From assembly GCA_965601665.1 (NCBI GenBank), contig OZ271833.1, forward strand, positions 434,001 through 498,000: a stretch of DNA of 64,000 nucleotides. The letters run 5' to 3'. The translations under genes and the position numbers were made by a program. The DNA comes from JANQNX01 sp965601665. Its GTDB lineage: Bacteria; Pseudomonadota; Gammaproteobacteria; Eutrophobiales; Eutrophobiaceae. Below, in pieces: positions 8,292 to 17,468 of the stretch (positions are counted from its first letter, which is position 1; every line of letters begins with the position of its first letter). Under the pieces are notes generated by a model. It worked only from the letters and a program-made list of their open reading frames with translations, searched no databases and was not told where the DNA came from.

Positions 8292-10880
8292 CTATCTACC
8301 AACAGTCTTGCTGTGCCAAATCAGGAAAGCGGGCAGCACAATCATCGTGGATACCATCATCGCAATCAGCCCGACGGTGAGTAATATACCCATGGTCGCG
8401 GTACCGGTGTGGGCTGAAAAAGCCAGGTTGCCAATACTGCAAACAGTCGTCATTGAGCTGACAAATACGCCTCGAGAAGCACTGGTCATGAAAATATTGC
8501 CGCCGTTGCTATGTTCGTGTCGAAAGCGATTTGCGATATGGATGCCACTGTCAACACCAATACCGAGTAGTAAGGGCAGACCAATAATGTTGGCAAAATT
8601 AAAGGGTAAACCCAGTACCAGCATGAATGTCAGCGTGAAAACACCGCCGATCATGACAGAGATGAGAATCAGCAAGGCATCCAGCTTGACCTTGATTAAT
8701 AGGAACAATAATAGCGAAATGGCAATCAGTGCATAAATGATAGCGGATTGAAAGGCAGTAATGACAGCCTCACCGGCTTCAACGTTGATTACCGGTGCGC
8801 CAATAATCTTGTCATTATACTCCTGTAGTTCTTTGACAAATTTTATCATCGCGTCATTGTCAGAGAGGTCATCAGTCGGATAAATTTCTATTTTATAGTA
8901 GCCCTCCTTGAGCCAGCGGCTGAGGACTTGTTGCGGTATATCGCTGGCATCAATGTTATCAGCCGTGAGCGCTGTTGCCAGCGAGTCTATGCTGCCATCA
9001 AGATGTACTAATAATCGTTGCTCCAGGCCTTCAAGCTGGTCGGGCTGCAACTTGTTGCCAAGGGCCTGCAGGTTTTCTTGTAGTCGTATTACCTGCTCGC
9101 TATCAATGGCTTCAAGTGCGGTGAGTTTCGACAGTAACGCATTGACCGCCAATACGCGTTGCTCATGCTCCATCTGCACTGGTTGCGGATAATCATCCAG
9201 TTCTCCCAGCATCAGGTTCAGATCATCAACTATGAACAGTTTGTCTTCCTGGTTAGCAGGGACGAGATCGTCAGACCAGACAACCCGGTCGACACTATCA
9301 AGCGCCTTGATTTGGCGAATATAATCTTCAGCCTCGGCACGGTCCCTGGTAAGCAATACCACAAACCATGGTGATGTGGCGCTATCTGCAAGTAAATCCT
9401 GGTAGGTTTGTACCGATTCGTTCTCCGGGTCTTGCAGGTTGAGTGTATTGCTGTCGAAATCAATTTGATTGAGCGCCGCCAGTGTCATTATTACCAGTAC
9501 TAGAGCTGCCAGTGATATTTGCCGGGGATACCGGTAAGGTAGTTGACTCAGCCTTTGTAGAACAGGGTGCTCATGTGCCGGTCTTCTGTCATTAAGGGCA
9601 CGGTATTGTCGCAGGCTTAGCAATGCCGGCAATAGGGTAAATGTATACAGCAGACTGATGAACATACCGCTGCCGGCTATCCAGCCTAGCTCGGCTACGC
9701 CCTGGTAATCTGTAGGCATAAATGAATAAAAACCAATAGCGGTGGTCAACGCACAGAGAAACAGCGACCGAAACATTTGCCTGAATGCAATGGATAAAGC
9801 ACGACTATTGTCGGTTGTCAGTATTGATTGTTCGCGGTAACGCAGACCCAGATGTATTGCGAAATCAATGCCGAGACCGATATACAGTACGGCAAAAGCA
9901 ACAGAGATCAGGTTAAGTGTGCCGACGGTAGCTGCAGCAAACGCGGTGGTGGTAATCAACCCCATGATCAGGGTGACAAGTGAGGCAAAGAACAGCCAGA
10001 TGGAGCTCAAACCAAATATGAGTATCACCGTCACCATTACCAGCGAGGCAGCAATGGCGATGATGTTTGCCTCGGATACGCTTTTTAGTTCCTCGTATGC
10101 CAGTGCTGTTGAACCGGTTAGCCTGATACGCGTCTGCTCATTCTCAAGTTGTAGACGGTCAACCGTTTTATTAATTTGATTGATAGCAGCTTGTCCAGGC
10201 AGGAATTCATCAGGCGCTTCCCGTGTTTGCGCGATAATAAACTCCCGGTAGACATCCTTGCTTGCAGTATCCGCACTGATGAGTCGTTGCCACGATACCC
10301 GGTGCTGGTCAGACGCCAGTGCCTGGTTGATCTCGACCAGCAACGGATCAAGATCGATTTCTTCTCCATCCTCAATGGCCTGTAGTGCGTCACTGAGCAT
10401 GGAGAACAGGCCGCGCAGGGTTTTGTCTTCCAGCAGGGTGCCAATGAAAGGTTGAATGGCAGCAAGCTGGTCGGCAAGGTCGTACAGCTCTGTTTCATCC
10501 ATGAACAGGAAGGCAGATTGTTGAAAGAAGGGGAGTGCAGCCGGGTAGTAAATATCGTTAAGCAGCAAGGGATCGATCAGTAATGCCTGGTAGAGTGTCA
10601 ATGCACTGGCGCGCGCCTCGTCCGGTGTGTTGGATTCAACCACGATCACGACGTTGTCCAGCGTCTCGGTAAACACCCGCTCGTATTCAATATCAAGCTG
10701 TCGCCATGATAAATCTTCCGACAACATATCCTTGGTGTCGGTGCTCATACCAATGTGATTGATAATGAAATAAATGGAGAAACCGCACGTAACCAGCGCT
10801 ACTGAAATGACAACAACGCGCAGGCGCTGAACCAACTCAACCCAATGATCGATGAGGCGACTGATGAGCGGTATTTTCAT
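8292..10880 (-). CDS. hpnN: Hopanoid transporter, RND superfamily (HpnN-like)
   Basis: 862 residues with the two-fold RND/MMPL layout: a first membrane segment near residue 25, a large periplasmic domain to about residue 275, a block of five to six membrane segments, a second periplasmic domain (about 475-720) and a final membrane block. GLGIDFAIHLGLRYR and GIGVDSGIHIANRFRHE carry the charged GxGxD motif of the family in both halves. HpnN proteins move hopanoids to the outer membrane. The assignment rests on this architecture plus its place at the end of an operon with squalene-hopene cyclase and hpnG. It follows the dioxygenase gene by 41 bases that contain a perfect hairpin. Confidence 0.88.
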   Translation of the reverse strand: MKIPLISRLIDHWVELVQRLRVVVISVALVTCGFSIYFIINHIGMSTDTKDMLSEDLSWRQLDIEYERVFTETLDNVVIVVESNTPDEARASALTLYQALLIDPLLLNDIYYPAALPFFQQSAFLFMDETELYDLADQLAAIQPFIGTLLEDKTLRGLFSMLSDALQAIEDGEEIDLDPLLVEINQALASDQHRVSWQRLISADTASKDVYREFIIAQTREAPDEFLPGQAAINQINKTVDRLQLENEQTRIRLTGSTALAYEELKSVSEANIIAIAASLVMVTVILIFGLSSIWLFFASLVTLIMGLITTTAFAAATVGTLNLISVAFAVLYIGLGIDFAIHLGLRYREQSILTTDNSRALSIAFRQMFRSLFLCALTTAIGFYSFMPTDYQGVAELGWIAGSGMFISLLYTFTLLPALLSLRQYRALNDRRPAHEHPVLQRLSQLPYRYPRQISLAALVLVIMTLAALNQIDFDSNTLNLQDPENESVQTYQDLLADSATSPWFVVLLTRDRAEAEDYIRQIKALDSVDRVVWSDDLVPANQEDKLFIVDDLNLMLGELDDYPQPVQMEHEQRVLAVNALLSKLTALEAIDSEQVIRLQENLQALGNKLQPDQLEGLEQRLLVHLDGSIDSLATALTADNIDASDIPQQVLSRWLKEGYYKIEIYPTDDLSDNDAMIKFVKELQEYNDKIIGAPVINVEAGEAVITAFQSAIIYALIAISLLLFLLIKVKLDALLILISVMIGGVFTLTFMLVLGLPFNFANIIGLPLLLGIGVDSGIHIANRFRHEHSNGGNIFMTSASRGVFVSSMTTVCSIGNLAFSAHTGTATMGILLTVGLIAMMVSTMIVLPAFLIWHSKTVGR

Positions 10881-10898
10881 GTCGTTCCTGTTGTTTGT

Positions 10899-10916
10899 GT
10901 AAACCGTGTGGTTTAC
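10899..10916 (-). repeat. Intercistronic hairpin before hpnN
   Basis: GTAAACC (10899-10905), GTGT loop, GGTTTAC (10910-10916): a perfect 7-base stem with a 4-base loop in the 41 bases between the dioxygenase gene and hpnN. On the minus strand it is followed by a purine-rich ribosome binding region and not by a U-run, so it is more likely an mRNA-processing or stability element than a terminator. Confidence 0.5.
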
Positions 10917-10921
10917 TCAGG

Positions 10922-11668
10922 CTAGACGCGAAAGACGTATTCCTTTCCAGCCTCACGTTCTACATCAGGTGGGTAGCTTAACCGCTTGTCATCATAGTAC
11001 TGACGACGATGATCGCCTTCCGCAGCCGCGTTATAGGTCACATACAATACCCGCCTTTGTGCATCGGTCATATTAGGGCCGGAACGGTGGGGTGCAAACG
11101 AATCAAAAAAAACCGCGTCGCCCGGGTTGGTAATGACGGCCTCGTAATCCAGCGCATCTTCTTCCAGTGGCTTCCATTGTTCACCAATCAGCCCCTTGTC
11201 ATGGTAACCCGCTGCCATTTCCAGGCAGCCATTTTCAACGGTTGATGCATCTATGCTAACCAGTGCAGTAATGTGTAGTTTGGCATAACGGTCCCAACCG
11301 GCCTGCACATCCTGGTGGGCCTTGAAACCATCACCGCCGGGGAGCTTGAAGTTGATCTTGTCCTTGAATAAAACCGCTTCATCGCCAAACAGTTGTGAAG
11401 TGACTTTCTGGATATCACCATGCATAAAGAGTTTGCTGAAACCCTGGTGATAAGGTTCGATATCTTCCATGCGGTTGAGAATACGCTTGCCGGCATCCAG
11501 CTTGCTTTGTTCAAAATACATCATGTATTTGCCGGGTACTTCAGGATATGCCGAAACTTCATCCGTCCAGTCCGTTATCTGTTTCATCATGTCCGCATCG
11601 TAAAGGTTTCTGACGAGCAGGTAACCATTGTTACGGAACTGTTCAATTTGTTCAGTGGCTAGTTTCAT
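10922..11668 (-). CDS. Phytanoyl-CoA dioxygenase-family Fe(II)/2-oxoglutarate oxygenase
   Basis: 248 residues. The metal-binding facial triad of the family is readable: His118 and Asp120 in FKAHQDVQAG and His194 in FAPHRSGPN; RRVLYVTYN follows in the position of the last core strands. Enzymes of this family hydroxylate lipids or small molecules using oxygen and 2-oxoglutarate. The gene sits between hpnG and hpnN in the hopanoid operon, so a hopanoid or isoprenoid substrate is plausible, but the protein also resembles in size the family members that act on soluble substrates such as aminoethylphosphonate. Substrate is therefore unassigned. ATG start at 11666-11668. Confidence 0.8.
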   Translation of the reverse strand: MKLATEQIEQFRNNGYLLVRNLYDADMMKQITDWTDEVSAYPEVPGKYMMYFEQSKLDAGKRILNRMEDIEPYHQGFSKLFMHGDIQKVTSQLFGDEAVLFKDKINFKLPGGDGFKAHQDVQAGWDRYAKLHITALVSIDASTVENGCLEMAAGYHDKGLIGEQWKPLEEDALDYEAVITNPGDAVFFDSFAPHRSGPNMTDAQRRVLYVTYNAAAEGDHRRQYYDDKRLSYPPDVEREAGKEYVFRV

Positions 11669-11696
11669 AAGTCAATTGGCCTGTTACGTCTGTTAT

Positions 11697-12419
11697 TCAA
11701 GCAGGCGTATTATAAAGAAAATGGTTTGATTTTAAATCTGATTGAATTGCCTTTAGTGTCAACAATGCTTTTTTATAGGCACGCGCAAGAATCAATAACG
11801 ATGTGATTTGTGATGGCCTCAACAGGCATGAAAGCGCAAACCGAACAGGTTTCGGCCTGCCAAGCATGTCCGTGTAACGAATTATCGCCGGGGGCAGCGT
11901 GGTCACGGCTTCATCCGCGATGCTGCGTATAACAACGAAATCGAGTTGCATTTTTGTTGCCAGGCCGCCAATAGCAGCACTTTCCATATCCACAGCGTCT
12001 GCCTGGCTAAGCGCATTAAGTCGCGCTTTCTCCTTGCGCGTAGCTATGATTTTGTTACTTGAATAAAGTGCAGAATTAAAAACCCGTAGTTGGGTAGAGC
12101 TTAATTCCACGAGTAGTTTTTCCTGCCATTGCTTCTGGCAGATAAACTCGCCGTCGTCACTTAATACCTTGTCAGCTATCAGCAAATCGCCGGAGTGCAG
12201 TTCTTCGTTAATCGCTCCGGCGACTCCCCAACTGACCAGCGCCTCGGCCCCGTGCTTGATTAGTGCTGCAGCTGCATTTAATGCATTGTTATAGCCCATG
12301 CCGCCAAGACAAATGCTGACACCGGGCGCTATCTCGACCGGGTAATGAAGCCGCAGAGTTTGGGTTGCCAGACAGGCAGCCTCATCAGGCAAGGCCGCTA
12401 TGATACCAATATGTTTCAA
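11697..12419 (-). CDS. hpnG: Hopanoid-associated nucleoside phosphorylase HpnG
   Basis: 240 residues of the purine nucleoside phosphorylase / MTA-SAH nucleosidase fold: IGIIAALPDEA at the N-terminus, SWGVAGAINEEL in the middle and VDMESAAIGGLA with the substrate-binding Met-Glu. In hopanoid producers HpnG removes adenine from adenosylhopane on the way to ribosylhopane and bacteriohopanetetrol. The start is a TTG at 12417-12419 that overlaps the TGA of shc by two bases and gives the standard N-terminus. HpnH, which makes adenosylhopane, is not in this window. Assignment as HpnG relies on fold plus direct coupling to squalene-hopene cyclase. Confidence 0.88.
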   Translation of the reverse strand: MKHIGIIAALPDEAACLATQTLRLHYPVEIAPGVSICLGGMGYNNALNAAAALIKHGAEALVSWGVAGAINEELHSGDLLIADKVLSDDGEFICQKQWQEKLLVELSSTQLRVFNSALYSSNKIIATRKEKARLNALSQADAVDMESAAIGGLATKMQLDFVVIRSIADEAVTTLPPAIIRYTDMLGRPKPVRFALSCLLRPSQITSLLILARAYKKALLTLKAIQSDLKSNHFLYNTPA

Positions 12420-14359
12420 GATCCGGCGTTAAGAAGATTTTTATAGCGTGCCAGTGCCCACAGGGGAAAGTATTTTGTATAGCCGTGGTACTTCAAATAG
12501 AAAACGCGGGGGAAGCCCGGTGCCGTGAACCACTCATCATGCCATTGACCATCGTCATCCTGGTTATCGACCAGGTATTGTACGCCGCGCTTGACCGTCT
12601 CGGTGTGTGTTTCTCCGACCGCAAGCAACGCAAGTAATGCCCACGCAGTTTGAAACGACGTGCTAGGAAACGGTCGATGATGGCGTGGCGGATAATAGCT
12701 TTCATTGCTCTCACCCCAGCCGCCGTCCTGGTTTTGCATTTTTTGCAGGTACTCGACTGCATGGCGAATATATTGAGATTGTGGGTCCTCGTTTGCCAGC
12801 TCTAGCGCGGTTAAGACTGACCAGGTGCCGTAAATATAGTTGGTGCCCCAGCGACCAAACCAGGAGCCGTCTTTTTCCTGTTCTTCTTTAAGGTACTGGA
12901 TAGCATTCCTGATAATGGTTGCATACTTGTCCCTGTCTGCAAGGCACATCAGCGCAATAGAGCGCCCGGTAACATCGGCAGTGGGTGGGTCCAGCAACGC
13001 GCCATGGTCTGCAAAGGGAATCGAGTTAAGGTAATACTGGGTATTGTTGACTTCAAATGAACCAAAGCCGCCACCTTTTGATTGCATACCGGCTACCCAG
13101 TTGGCTGCGCGCTGTATAGGTTCTGAATATTTGCCTTTGCCAGTACGATGCATGGCCCAGGCAACCATGGATGTATCATCGAGGTCCGGGTAGTGATAGT
13201 TACTGTACTGAAAGGCCCAGCCGCCACCGGTGAGGTTAGGGCGAGGAATACGCCAGTCGCCAGGCTCATCGCTGAGTTGCCGGTCTTTCAACCAGTCCAG
13301 CGCATGTTCCGTTTCGCTTGAACAGCTTTCATCGGTCTCAAGCAGCGTCTGGCTGGCAAGACAGGTATCCCACACTGGCGACAGGCAAGGCTGGCAGTAA
13401 ATGCTGTTACCACGTCGGACCAGAAGGGCATCGATTGCCTGTCTTGCCTGAATCACTCTTGGATGGTCTTTTGGATAACCCATTACGATTAGTGATTCAT
13501 AAACATTCACCATCGCCGGGAAAATACCACCAATCCCGTGCTCCTCGTTCATACGTTCAAGAAACCAGCGCTTGCAGCGGCGAATGGAATAGCAGCGAAC
13601 AAATCGCGGCACCAGTTTTTCAACCAGTCTTCCCATATGGTCGAGTATGAGAAAGAAACGGCCAAGTGGCGTCTTAATCTTGAAATAATTCTGTTCGTCC
13701 TCGGGTGGCACAGCAAATAACTCGCGAATGTCTATGCCACGCGGGTTCACCGCCTCGGCTTTCATCGTGCACAGTATAAACAGCGGCACCATCACGGTAC
13801 GTGACCAGTAGGAGACCTTGTCGATATGAAACGGAAACCACTTGGGTAGAATGATGACTTCTGCCGGGATGAAGGGCGTAGCGCGCCAGGGTACCTGCCC
13901 AAACAGGGCCATGGTAATACGGGTAAAAACATTACTGTTGGCAGCACCACCGTGATTCAGAATCATGTTCCTGGCGCGAACCATGTGTTCCTCGTGTGGA
14001 TCATCACCGGCGAGCTTAAGTGCGTAGTAACACTTGACTGTACAACTTAGATCCATGTCGCCACCGGTGAACAGTGGCCAGCCACCTTCCTCGTCCTGCA
14101 TATCGCGCAGGTATATGGCAATCTTTTGCTCTGTCGCGTCGTCAATGTCCCCAACGAAGTGGTTCATCAAAATATATTCAGCGGGGATGGTGCAATCGGC
14201 CTCCAGCTCATAGATCCAGTGACCGTCTTCCTGCTGTTGCGCCAGTAAGCGTTCCCTGGCCGCGCTGATTGTATCGGTTAAACGCGACAGCAGGTTTGCG
14301 CTACGAATCTCTTCGTTATTATCCGATCTGGCGGTGTCGGTAAGGCTATCTAGGGTCAT
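12416..14359 (-). CDS. shc: Squalene-hopene cyclase
   Basis: 647 residues, normal for the family. It cyclises squalene to hopene at the cytoplasmic membrane. The catalytic acid motif is present as PDLDDTSMVAWAM (Asp392, Asp394, Asp395, matching the DxDDTA signature), and several QW repeats are visible, for example QEDGHWIYELEAD-like near residue 42, QDGGWGESNESY, and EQEKDGSWFGRWGTNY. The ATG is at 14357-14359. Downstream hpnG overlaps its stop codon. The squalene synthase gene lies 119 bases upstream in the same direction, so substrate supply and cyclisation are probably on one transcript. Confidence 0.96.
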   Translation of the reverse strand: MTLDSLTDTARSDNNEEIRSANLLSRLTDTISAARERLLAQQQEDGHWIYELEADCTIPAEYILMNHFVGDIDDATEQKIAIYLRDMQDEEGGWPLFTGGDMDLSCTVKCYYALKLAGDDPHEEHMVRARNMILNHGGAANSNVFTRITMALFGQVPWRATPFIPAEVIILPKWFPFHIDKVSYWSRTVMVPLFILCTMKAEAVNPRGIDIRELFAVPPEDEQNYFKIKTPLGRFFLILDHMGRLVEKLVPRFVRCYSIRRCKRWFLERMNEEHGIGGIFPAMVNVYESLIVMGYPKDHPRVIQARQAIDALLVRRGNSIYCQPCLSPVWDTCLASQTLLETDESCSSETEHALDWLKDRQLSDEPGDWRIPRPNLTGGGWAFQYSNYHYPDLDDTSMVAWAMHRTGKGKYSEPIQRAANWVAGMQSKGGGFGSFEVNNTQYYLNSIPFADHGALLDPPTADVTGRSIALMCLADRDKYATIIRNAIQYLKEEQEKDGSWFGRWGTNYIYGTWSVLTALELANEDPQSQYIRHAVEYLQKMQNQDGGWGESNESYYPPRHHRPFPSTSFQTAWALLALLAVGETHTETVKRGVQYLVDNQDDDGQWHDEWFTAPGFPRVFYLKYHGYTKYFPLWALARYKNLLNAGS

Positions 14360-14478
14360 TAATTTGGAATCCGATTTGGCGAGGTCAGGGGAGAGCGGTC
14401 ATCTATTGGTCATATTCATGCTGTAAAAAAACCTTCCAGGCAACGGGTTTTCTCTCTATCCCTTGTAATTCAATGCTT

Positions 14479-15552
14479 TCAGAGTGTCGCATGATTGTCA
14501 GGCTTAGGCAAATTTCTACCATGGAAATCAAACATAAGTCGCAAAATCCGATCCTGTTTAACGAACAGGCTGGTTAGAAAAACCGTTGCCTTGACGCTGC
14601 GTCGGGAGATCTTTACCTCATTGCCAGTGGTAAAGTCTGGTTGCTGACGAATCTTGTCCAGCGTCAACACGGCCATGCCCAATGCCCACAGGCAAAAACG
14701 CCGCAAACCGGTTTCCTCACGCGGAATATTGAGTGTGTAACGCAACGCATTATCAAGGTGAGCATGCGCTACCCCCAGCAGTTCCAACAGGGCAGGTTCA
14801 AAACCGGGGGCGTTCTGACCGGGCACCTTGCCGGTGATATCAACGCCGTGACGGGAAAAGACGTCTCTTGGTAGCCAGCACGCGCCGCGATGATGATCTT
14901 CCCATATGTCCTTGAGTATATTGGTCATTTGCAGACCCTGACCAAACGACACGGCCAGTTTCATCATTTCTTCCCGTTGCGCGTCGATCGCAGCAGAATA
15001 ATCACAAAACAATTCGGTCAGCATTTCACCGACCACACCGGCTACGTAGTAACAGTACTGACTCATGTCATTCAAATCCGCTACACCATCAAGGGTTTCG
15101 GCATCCTGGTAGCGAGCCATACCGTCGGCCATGATGGCGACGCAGCGTTCCAGTGCAGCCCTTTGGCGCCGGTTAAAACTGTGGGTAATGCGAATAACCG
15201 GCTCGGTATTGGCTATCAGGTCATGTTCTGCCTTGGTGGCCGTGGGAGACAACTGCGAGAACAGCTCATTGGCAAAGCCAACCGGATCTGCGGTTCCCTT
15301 GACGACCGCGATGAAACGGTCGGCGAATTCCCGCTTGGCGTCAGATGACATGTGTTTGTCGTCCTCGACCGTGTCGGCAATACGACATAACAGGTAAGCG
15401 TTAGCAACCACCCGATGTAATGGATCCGGCAACTGGGGTATCGTTAATGCGAACGTGCGAGAGACATCCTGCAGAATGTAATTCTGGTAGTCTTCATCGC
15501 TTTTTGTCGTCAGGAACGTTGCCTGACTGGGCATGGTACAGTCCATATTCAT
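14479..15552 (-). CDS. sqs: Squalene synthase (farnesyl-diphosphate farnesyltransferase type)
   Basis: 357 residues of the trans-isoprenyl squalene/phytoene synthase family. Both aspartate-rich motifs are visible: RIADTVEDD and NILKDIWEDHHRG, together with SRTFALTIPQLP at the N-terminus and QYCYYVAGVVGEML. The full-length pattern is the one-enzyme type that condenses two farnesyl diphosphates directly to squalene, as in eukaryotes and Methylococcus, and not the shorter HpnC/HpnD pair that needs HpnE. No hpnC, hpnD or hpnE is in the window. It is the first gene of the hopanoid operon and is divergent from pfaD. Two in-frame ATGs (15552 and 15546) are possible starts. Confidence 0.9.
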   Translation of the reverse strand: MNMDCTMPSQATFLTTKSDEDYQNYILQDVSRTFALTIPQLPDPLHRVVANAYLLCRIADTVEDDKHMSSDAKREFADRFIAVVKGTADPVGFANELFSQLSPTATKAEHDLIANTEPVIRITHSFNRRQRAALERCVAIMADGMARYQDAETLDGVADLNDMSQYCYYVAGVVGEMLTELFCDYSAAIDAQREEMMKLAVSFGQGLQMTNILKDIWEDHHRGACWLPRDVFSRHGVDITGKVPGQNAPGFEPALLELLGVAHAHLDNALRYTLNIPREETGLRRFCLWALGMAVLTLDKIRQQPDFTTGNEVKISRRSVKATVFLTSLFVKQDRILRLMFDFHGRNLPKPDNHATL

Positions 15553-15794
15553 TCATTCTTGCACGGACCTGAATCGAGGTGGCGTGCTGAGATTCCGTTA
15601 ATAGCCACTTCCGGACCGCAAATTTATAAAAAAAATCACGCGTTTACGGGGTTCAACGCCAAAAAAATGATATTATTCAAGCATTAGACTGGCTCGTGAC
15701 GCGCACATTACAATTCATACAGGCTGGATGCAAACACAGCGCGTTGTCGGCTGTCAGCAAACCCGGAATAAATACACAATTTATTAAGTAAACA
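15553..15794. promoter_or_regulatory. Divergent control region between the hopanoid and pfa operons
   Basis: 242 non-coding bases separate the squalene synthase start from the GTG of pfaD. Promoters for both operons should lie here. It has A+T-rich tracts around 15625-15640 and 15660-15680, but I cannot pick a convincing -35/-10 pair on either strand and recognise no known operator. Confidence 0.4.
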
Positions 15795-17465
15795 GTGAGT
15801 TCAACCCCATCCATTATGCGGCCTGCGTGCGCCCGGCCTGCAGGCAGTAGTAACGGTAGCCAGTGGCTTTCTGGTCCCGGGGAACAGTCCGGCCCTGAAA
15901 AGCTGCCCGAATGGTTACGCCAGCTAGCCAGCCCTTTCAGTGTCATTAATGCCGATGCAACTCCGGCGCTTGCCCGCGGCGGCCTGATTTCATTTGAAGC
16001 CAAGGCCAGTGAAAACGCCAGCGAGCTGCTCGCGTACGTGCCTGCCCAGAGCATTCAGGCACTCGGTGACAGGCAGTTTTGCGCAGATTACAGGATCCGC
16101 TATCCTTACATGACCGGTTCCATGGCAAATGGTATCGCCTCGGTGGAACTGGTGGAAGCCATTGCCCGCGCCGGAATGCTGGCTTCTTTCGGTGCTGCCG
16201 GCCTGCGCCTGCAGGAAATCGAAGCCGCTATCCAGCGTTTACAGCAATCACTGCAGGATATACCCCATGCCTATAATTTAATTTACAGCCCTAATGAAAA
16301 AGGCCACGAAGCGGCCGTAGTCGAGCTGTTTATCAAGTACGGCGTTACCCTGGTAGAGACATCGGCCTACATGAAATTAACGCTGCCTGTCGTGCGCTAC
16401 CGGGTTACCGGTATTTCCCGCGACAAGGATGGAAACGTGGTCGCCCCCAATCGCATCATTGCCAAGGCATCGCGTATCGAATTGGCCACTAAATGGTTTA
16501 GTCCCCCACCAGAAAAGATGTTGGCCGAGCTGGTACAACAAGGTGTCATCACGACAGAACAGGCACAGATGGCAGCCGAGATTCCGATGGCGCAGGACCT
16601 GACGGTCGAGGCCGATTCCGGTGGCCATACGGATAACCGTCCGGCCATTACGCTGATACCTACCATGCTTGCGCTAAGAGACCAGTTGCAGAAACAGCAT
16701 GGTTATCAGATACCGCTACGGGTCGGGGCGGCTGGCGGCATCTCTACACCAGCTTCTGCACTCGGCGCTTTTGCCATGGGCGCGGCCTATATTGTTACGG
16801 GCACGGTGAACCAGGCCTGCCGCGAATCAGGTTCGTCGGACACAGTAAGGGAAATGCTGGCCCAGGCCGAACAGGCTGATGTCACCATGGCGCCGGCCGT
16901 AGATATGTTTGAGATGGGGGTAAAGCTGCAGGTGTTGAAACGTGGCACCATGTTTGCGATGCGTGGTAATAAACTTTATGACATCTACAAACAGTATGCT
17001 TCGATTGATGACATACCCGCCGCCGAACGAGAACGATTGGAAAAAACCATATTCAAGATGCCTTTGAATGAAGTCTGGCGTAATACGGAGACCTTTTTTC
17101 AAGAGCGAGATCCGTCCCAGGTTGAAAAAGCGCAGCAAGATTCAAAGCATAAAATGGCATTAATATTTCGCTGGTATCTTGGGCTGTCATCACGCTGGGC
17201 AAACGCCGGTGTTGAAGACAGGCAGGTCGATTACCAGGTCTGGTGTGGACCAGCCATGGGTGCGTTTAACGAATGGACGCGCGGTTCGTTCCTGCAGCAA
17301 CCTGAAAACCGTGACGCTGTGACCGTGGCAATGAATATCCTGTTTGGTGCTGCTGTACTGAACAGGGCAAATACTTTGGCCAGGCAAGGCGTGTCGTTAG
17401 ACGCAGATTTACTTCAGTATGCACCTATGCCACTAATAGAAATACAACACTACCTGGAAGACTAG
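15795..17465 (+). CDS. pfaD: PfaD-type enoyl reductase (flavin-dependent, trans-acting)
   Basis: 556 residues, the usual length for PfaD / myxobacterial Pfa1. It belongs to the 2-nitropropane-dioxygenase-like TIM-barrel flavoproteins and supplies enoyl reduction in trans to the PUFA megasynthase. Recognisable stretches are RIRYPYMTGSMANGIAS, VEADSGGHTDNRP (active-site region), GAAGGISTPASALGAFAMGA and the C-terminal WCGPAMGAFNEWTRGSFL found in PfaD. The start is GTG at 15795-15797. The gene ends three bases before the ATG of the pfaA-type megasynthase. The first 25 residues are proline-rich and low in conservation, so a later start is possible but no better codon with a ribosome binding site is seen. 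Confidence 0.93.
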   Translation: MSSTPSIMRPACARPAGSSNGSQWLSGPGEQSGPEKLPEWLRQLASPFSVINADATPALARGGLISFEAKASENASELLAYVPAQSIQALGDRQFCADYRIRYPYMTGSMANGIASVELVEAIARAGMLASFGAAGLRLQEIEAAIQRLQQSLQDIPHAYNLIYSPNEKGHEAAVVELFIKYGVTLVETSAYMKLTLPVVRYRVTGISRDKDGNVVAPNRIIAKASRIELATKWFSPPPEKMLAELVQQGVITTEQAQMAAEIPMAQDLTVEADSGGHTDNRPAITLIPTMLALRDQLQKQHGYQIPLRVGAAGGISTPASALGAFAMGAAYIVTGTVNQACRESGSSDTVREMLAQAEQADVTMAPAVDMFEMGVKLQVLKRGTMFAMRGNKLYDIYKQYASIDDIPAAERERLEKTIFKMPLNEVWRNTETFFQERDPSQVEKAQQDSKHKMALIFRWYLGLSSRWANAGVEDRQVDYQVWCGPAMGAFNEWTRGSFLQQPENRDAVTVAMNILFGAAVLNRANTLARQGVSLDADLLQYAPMPLIEIQHYLED

Positions 17466-17468
17466 AAC

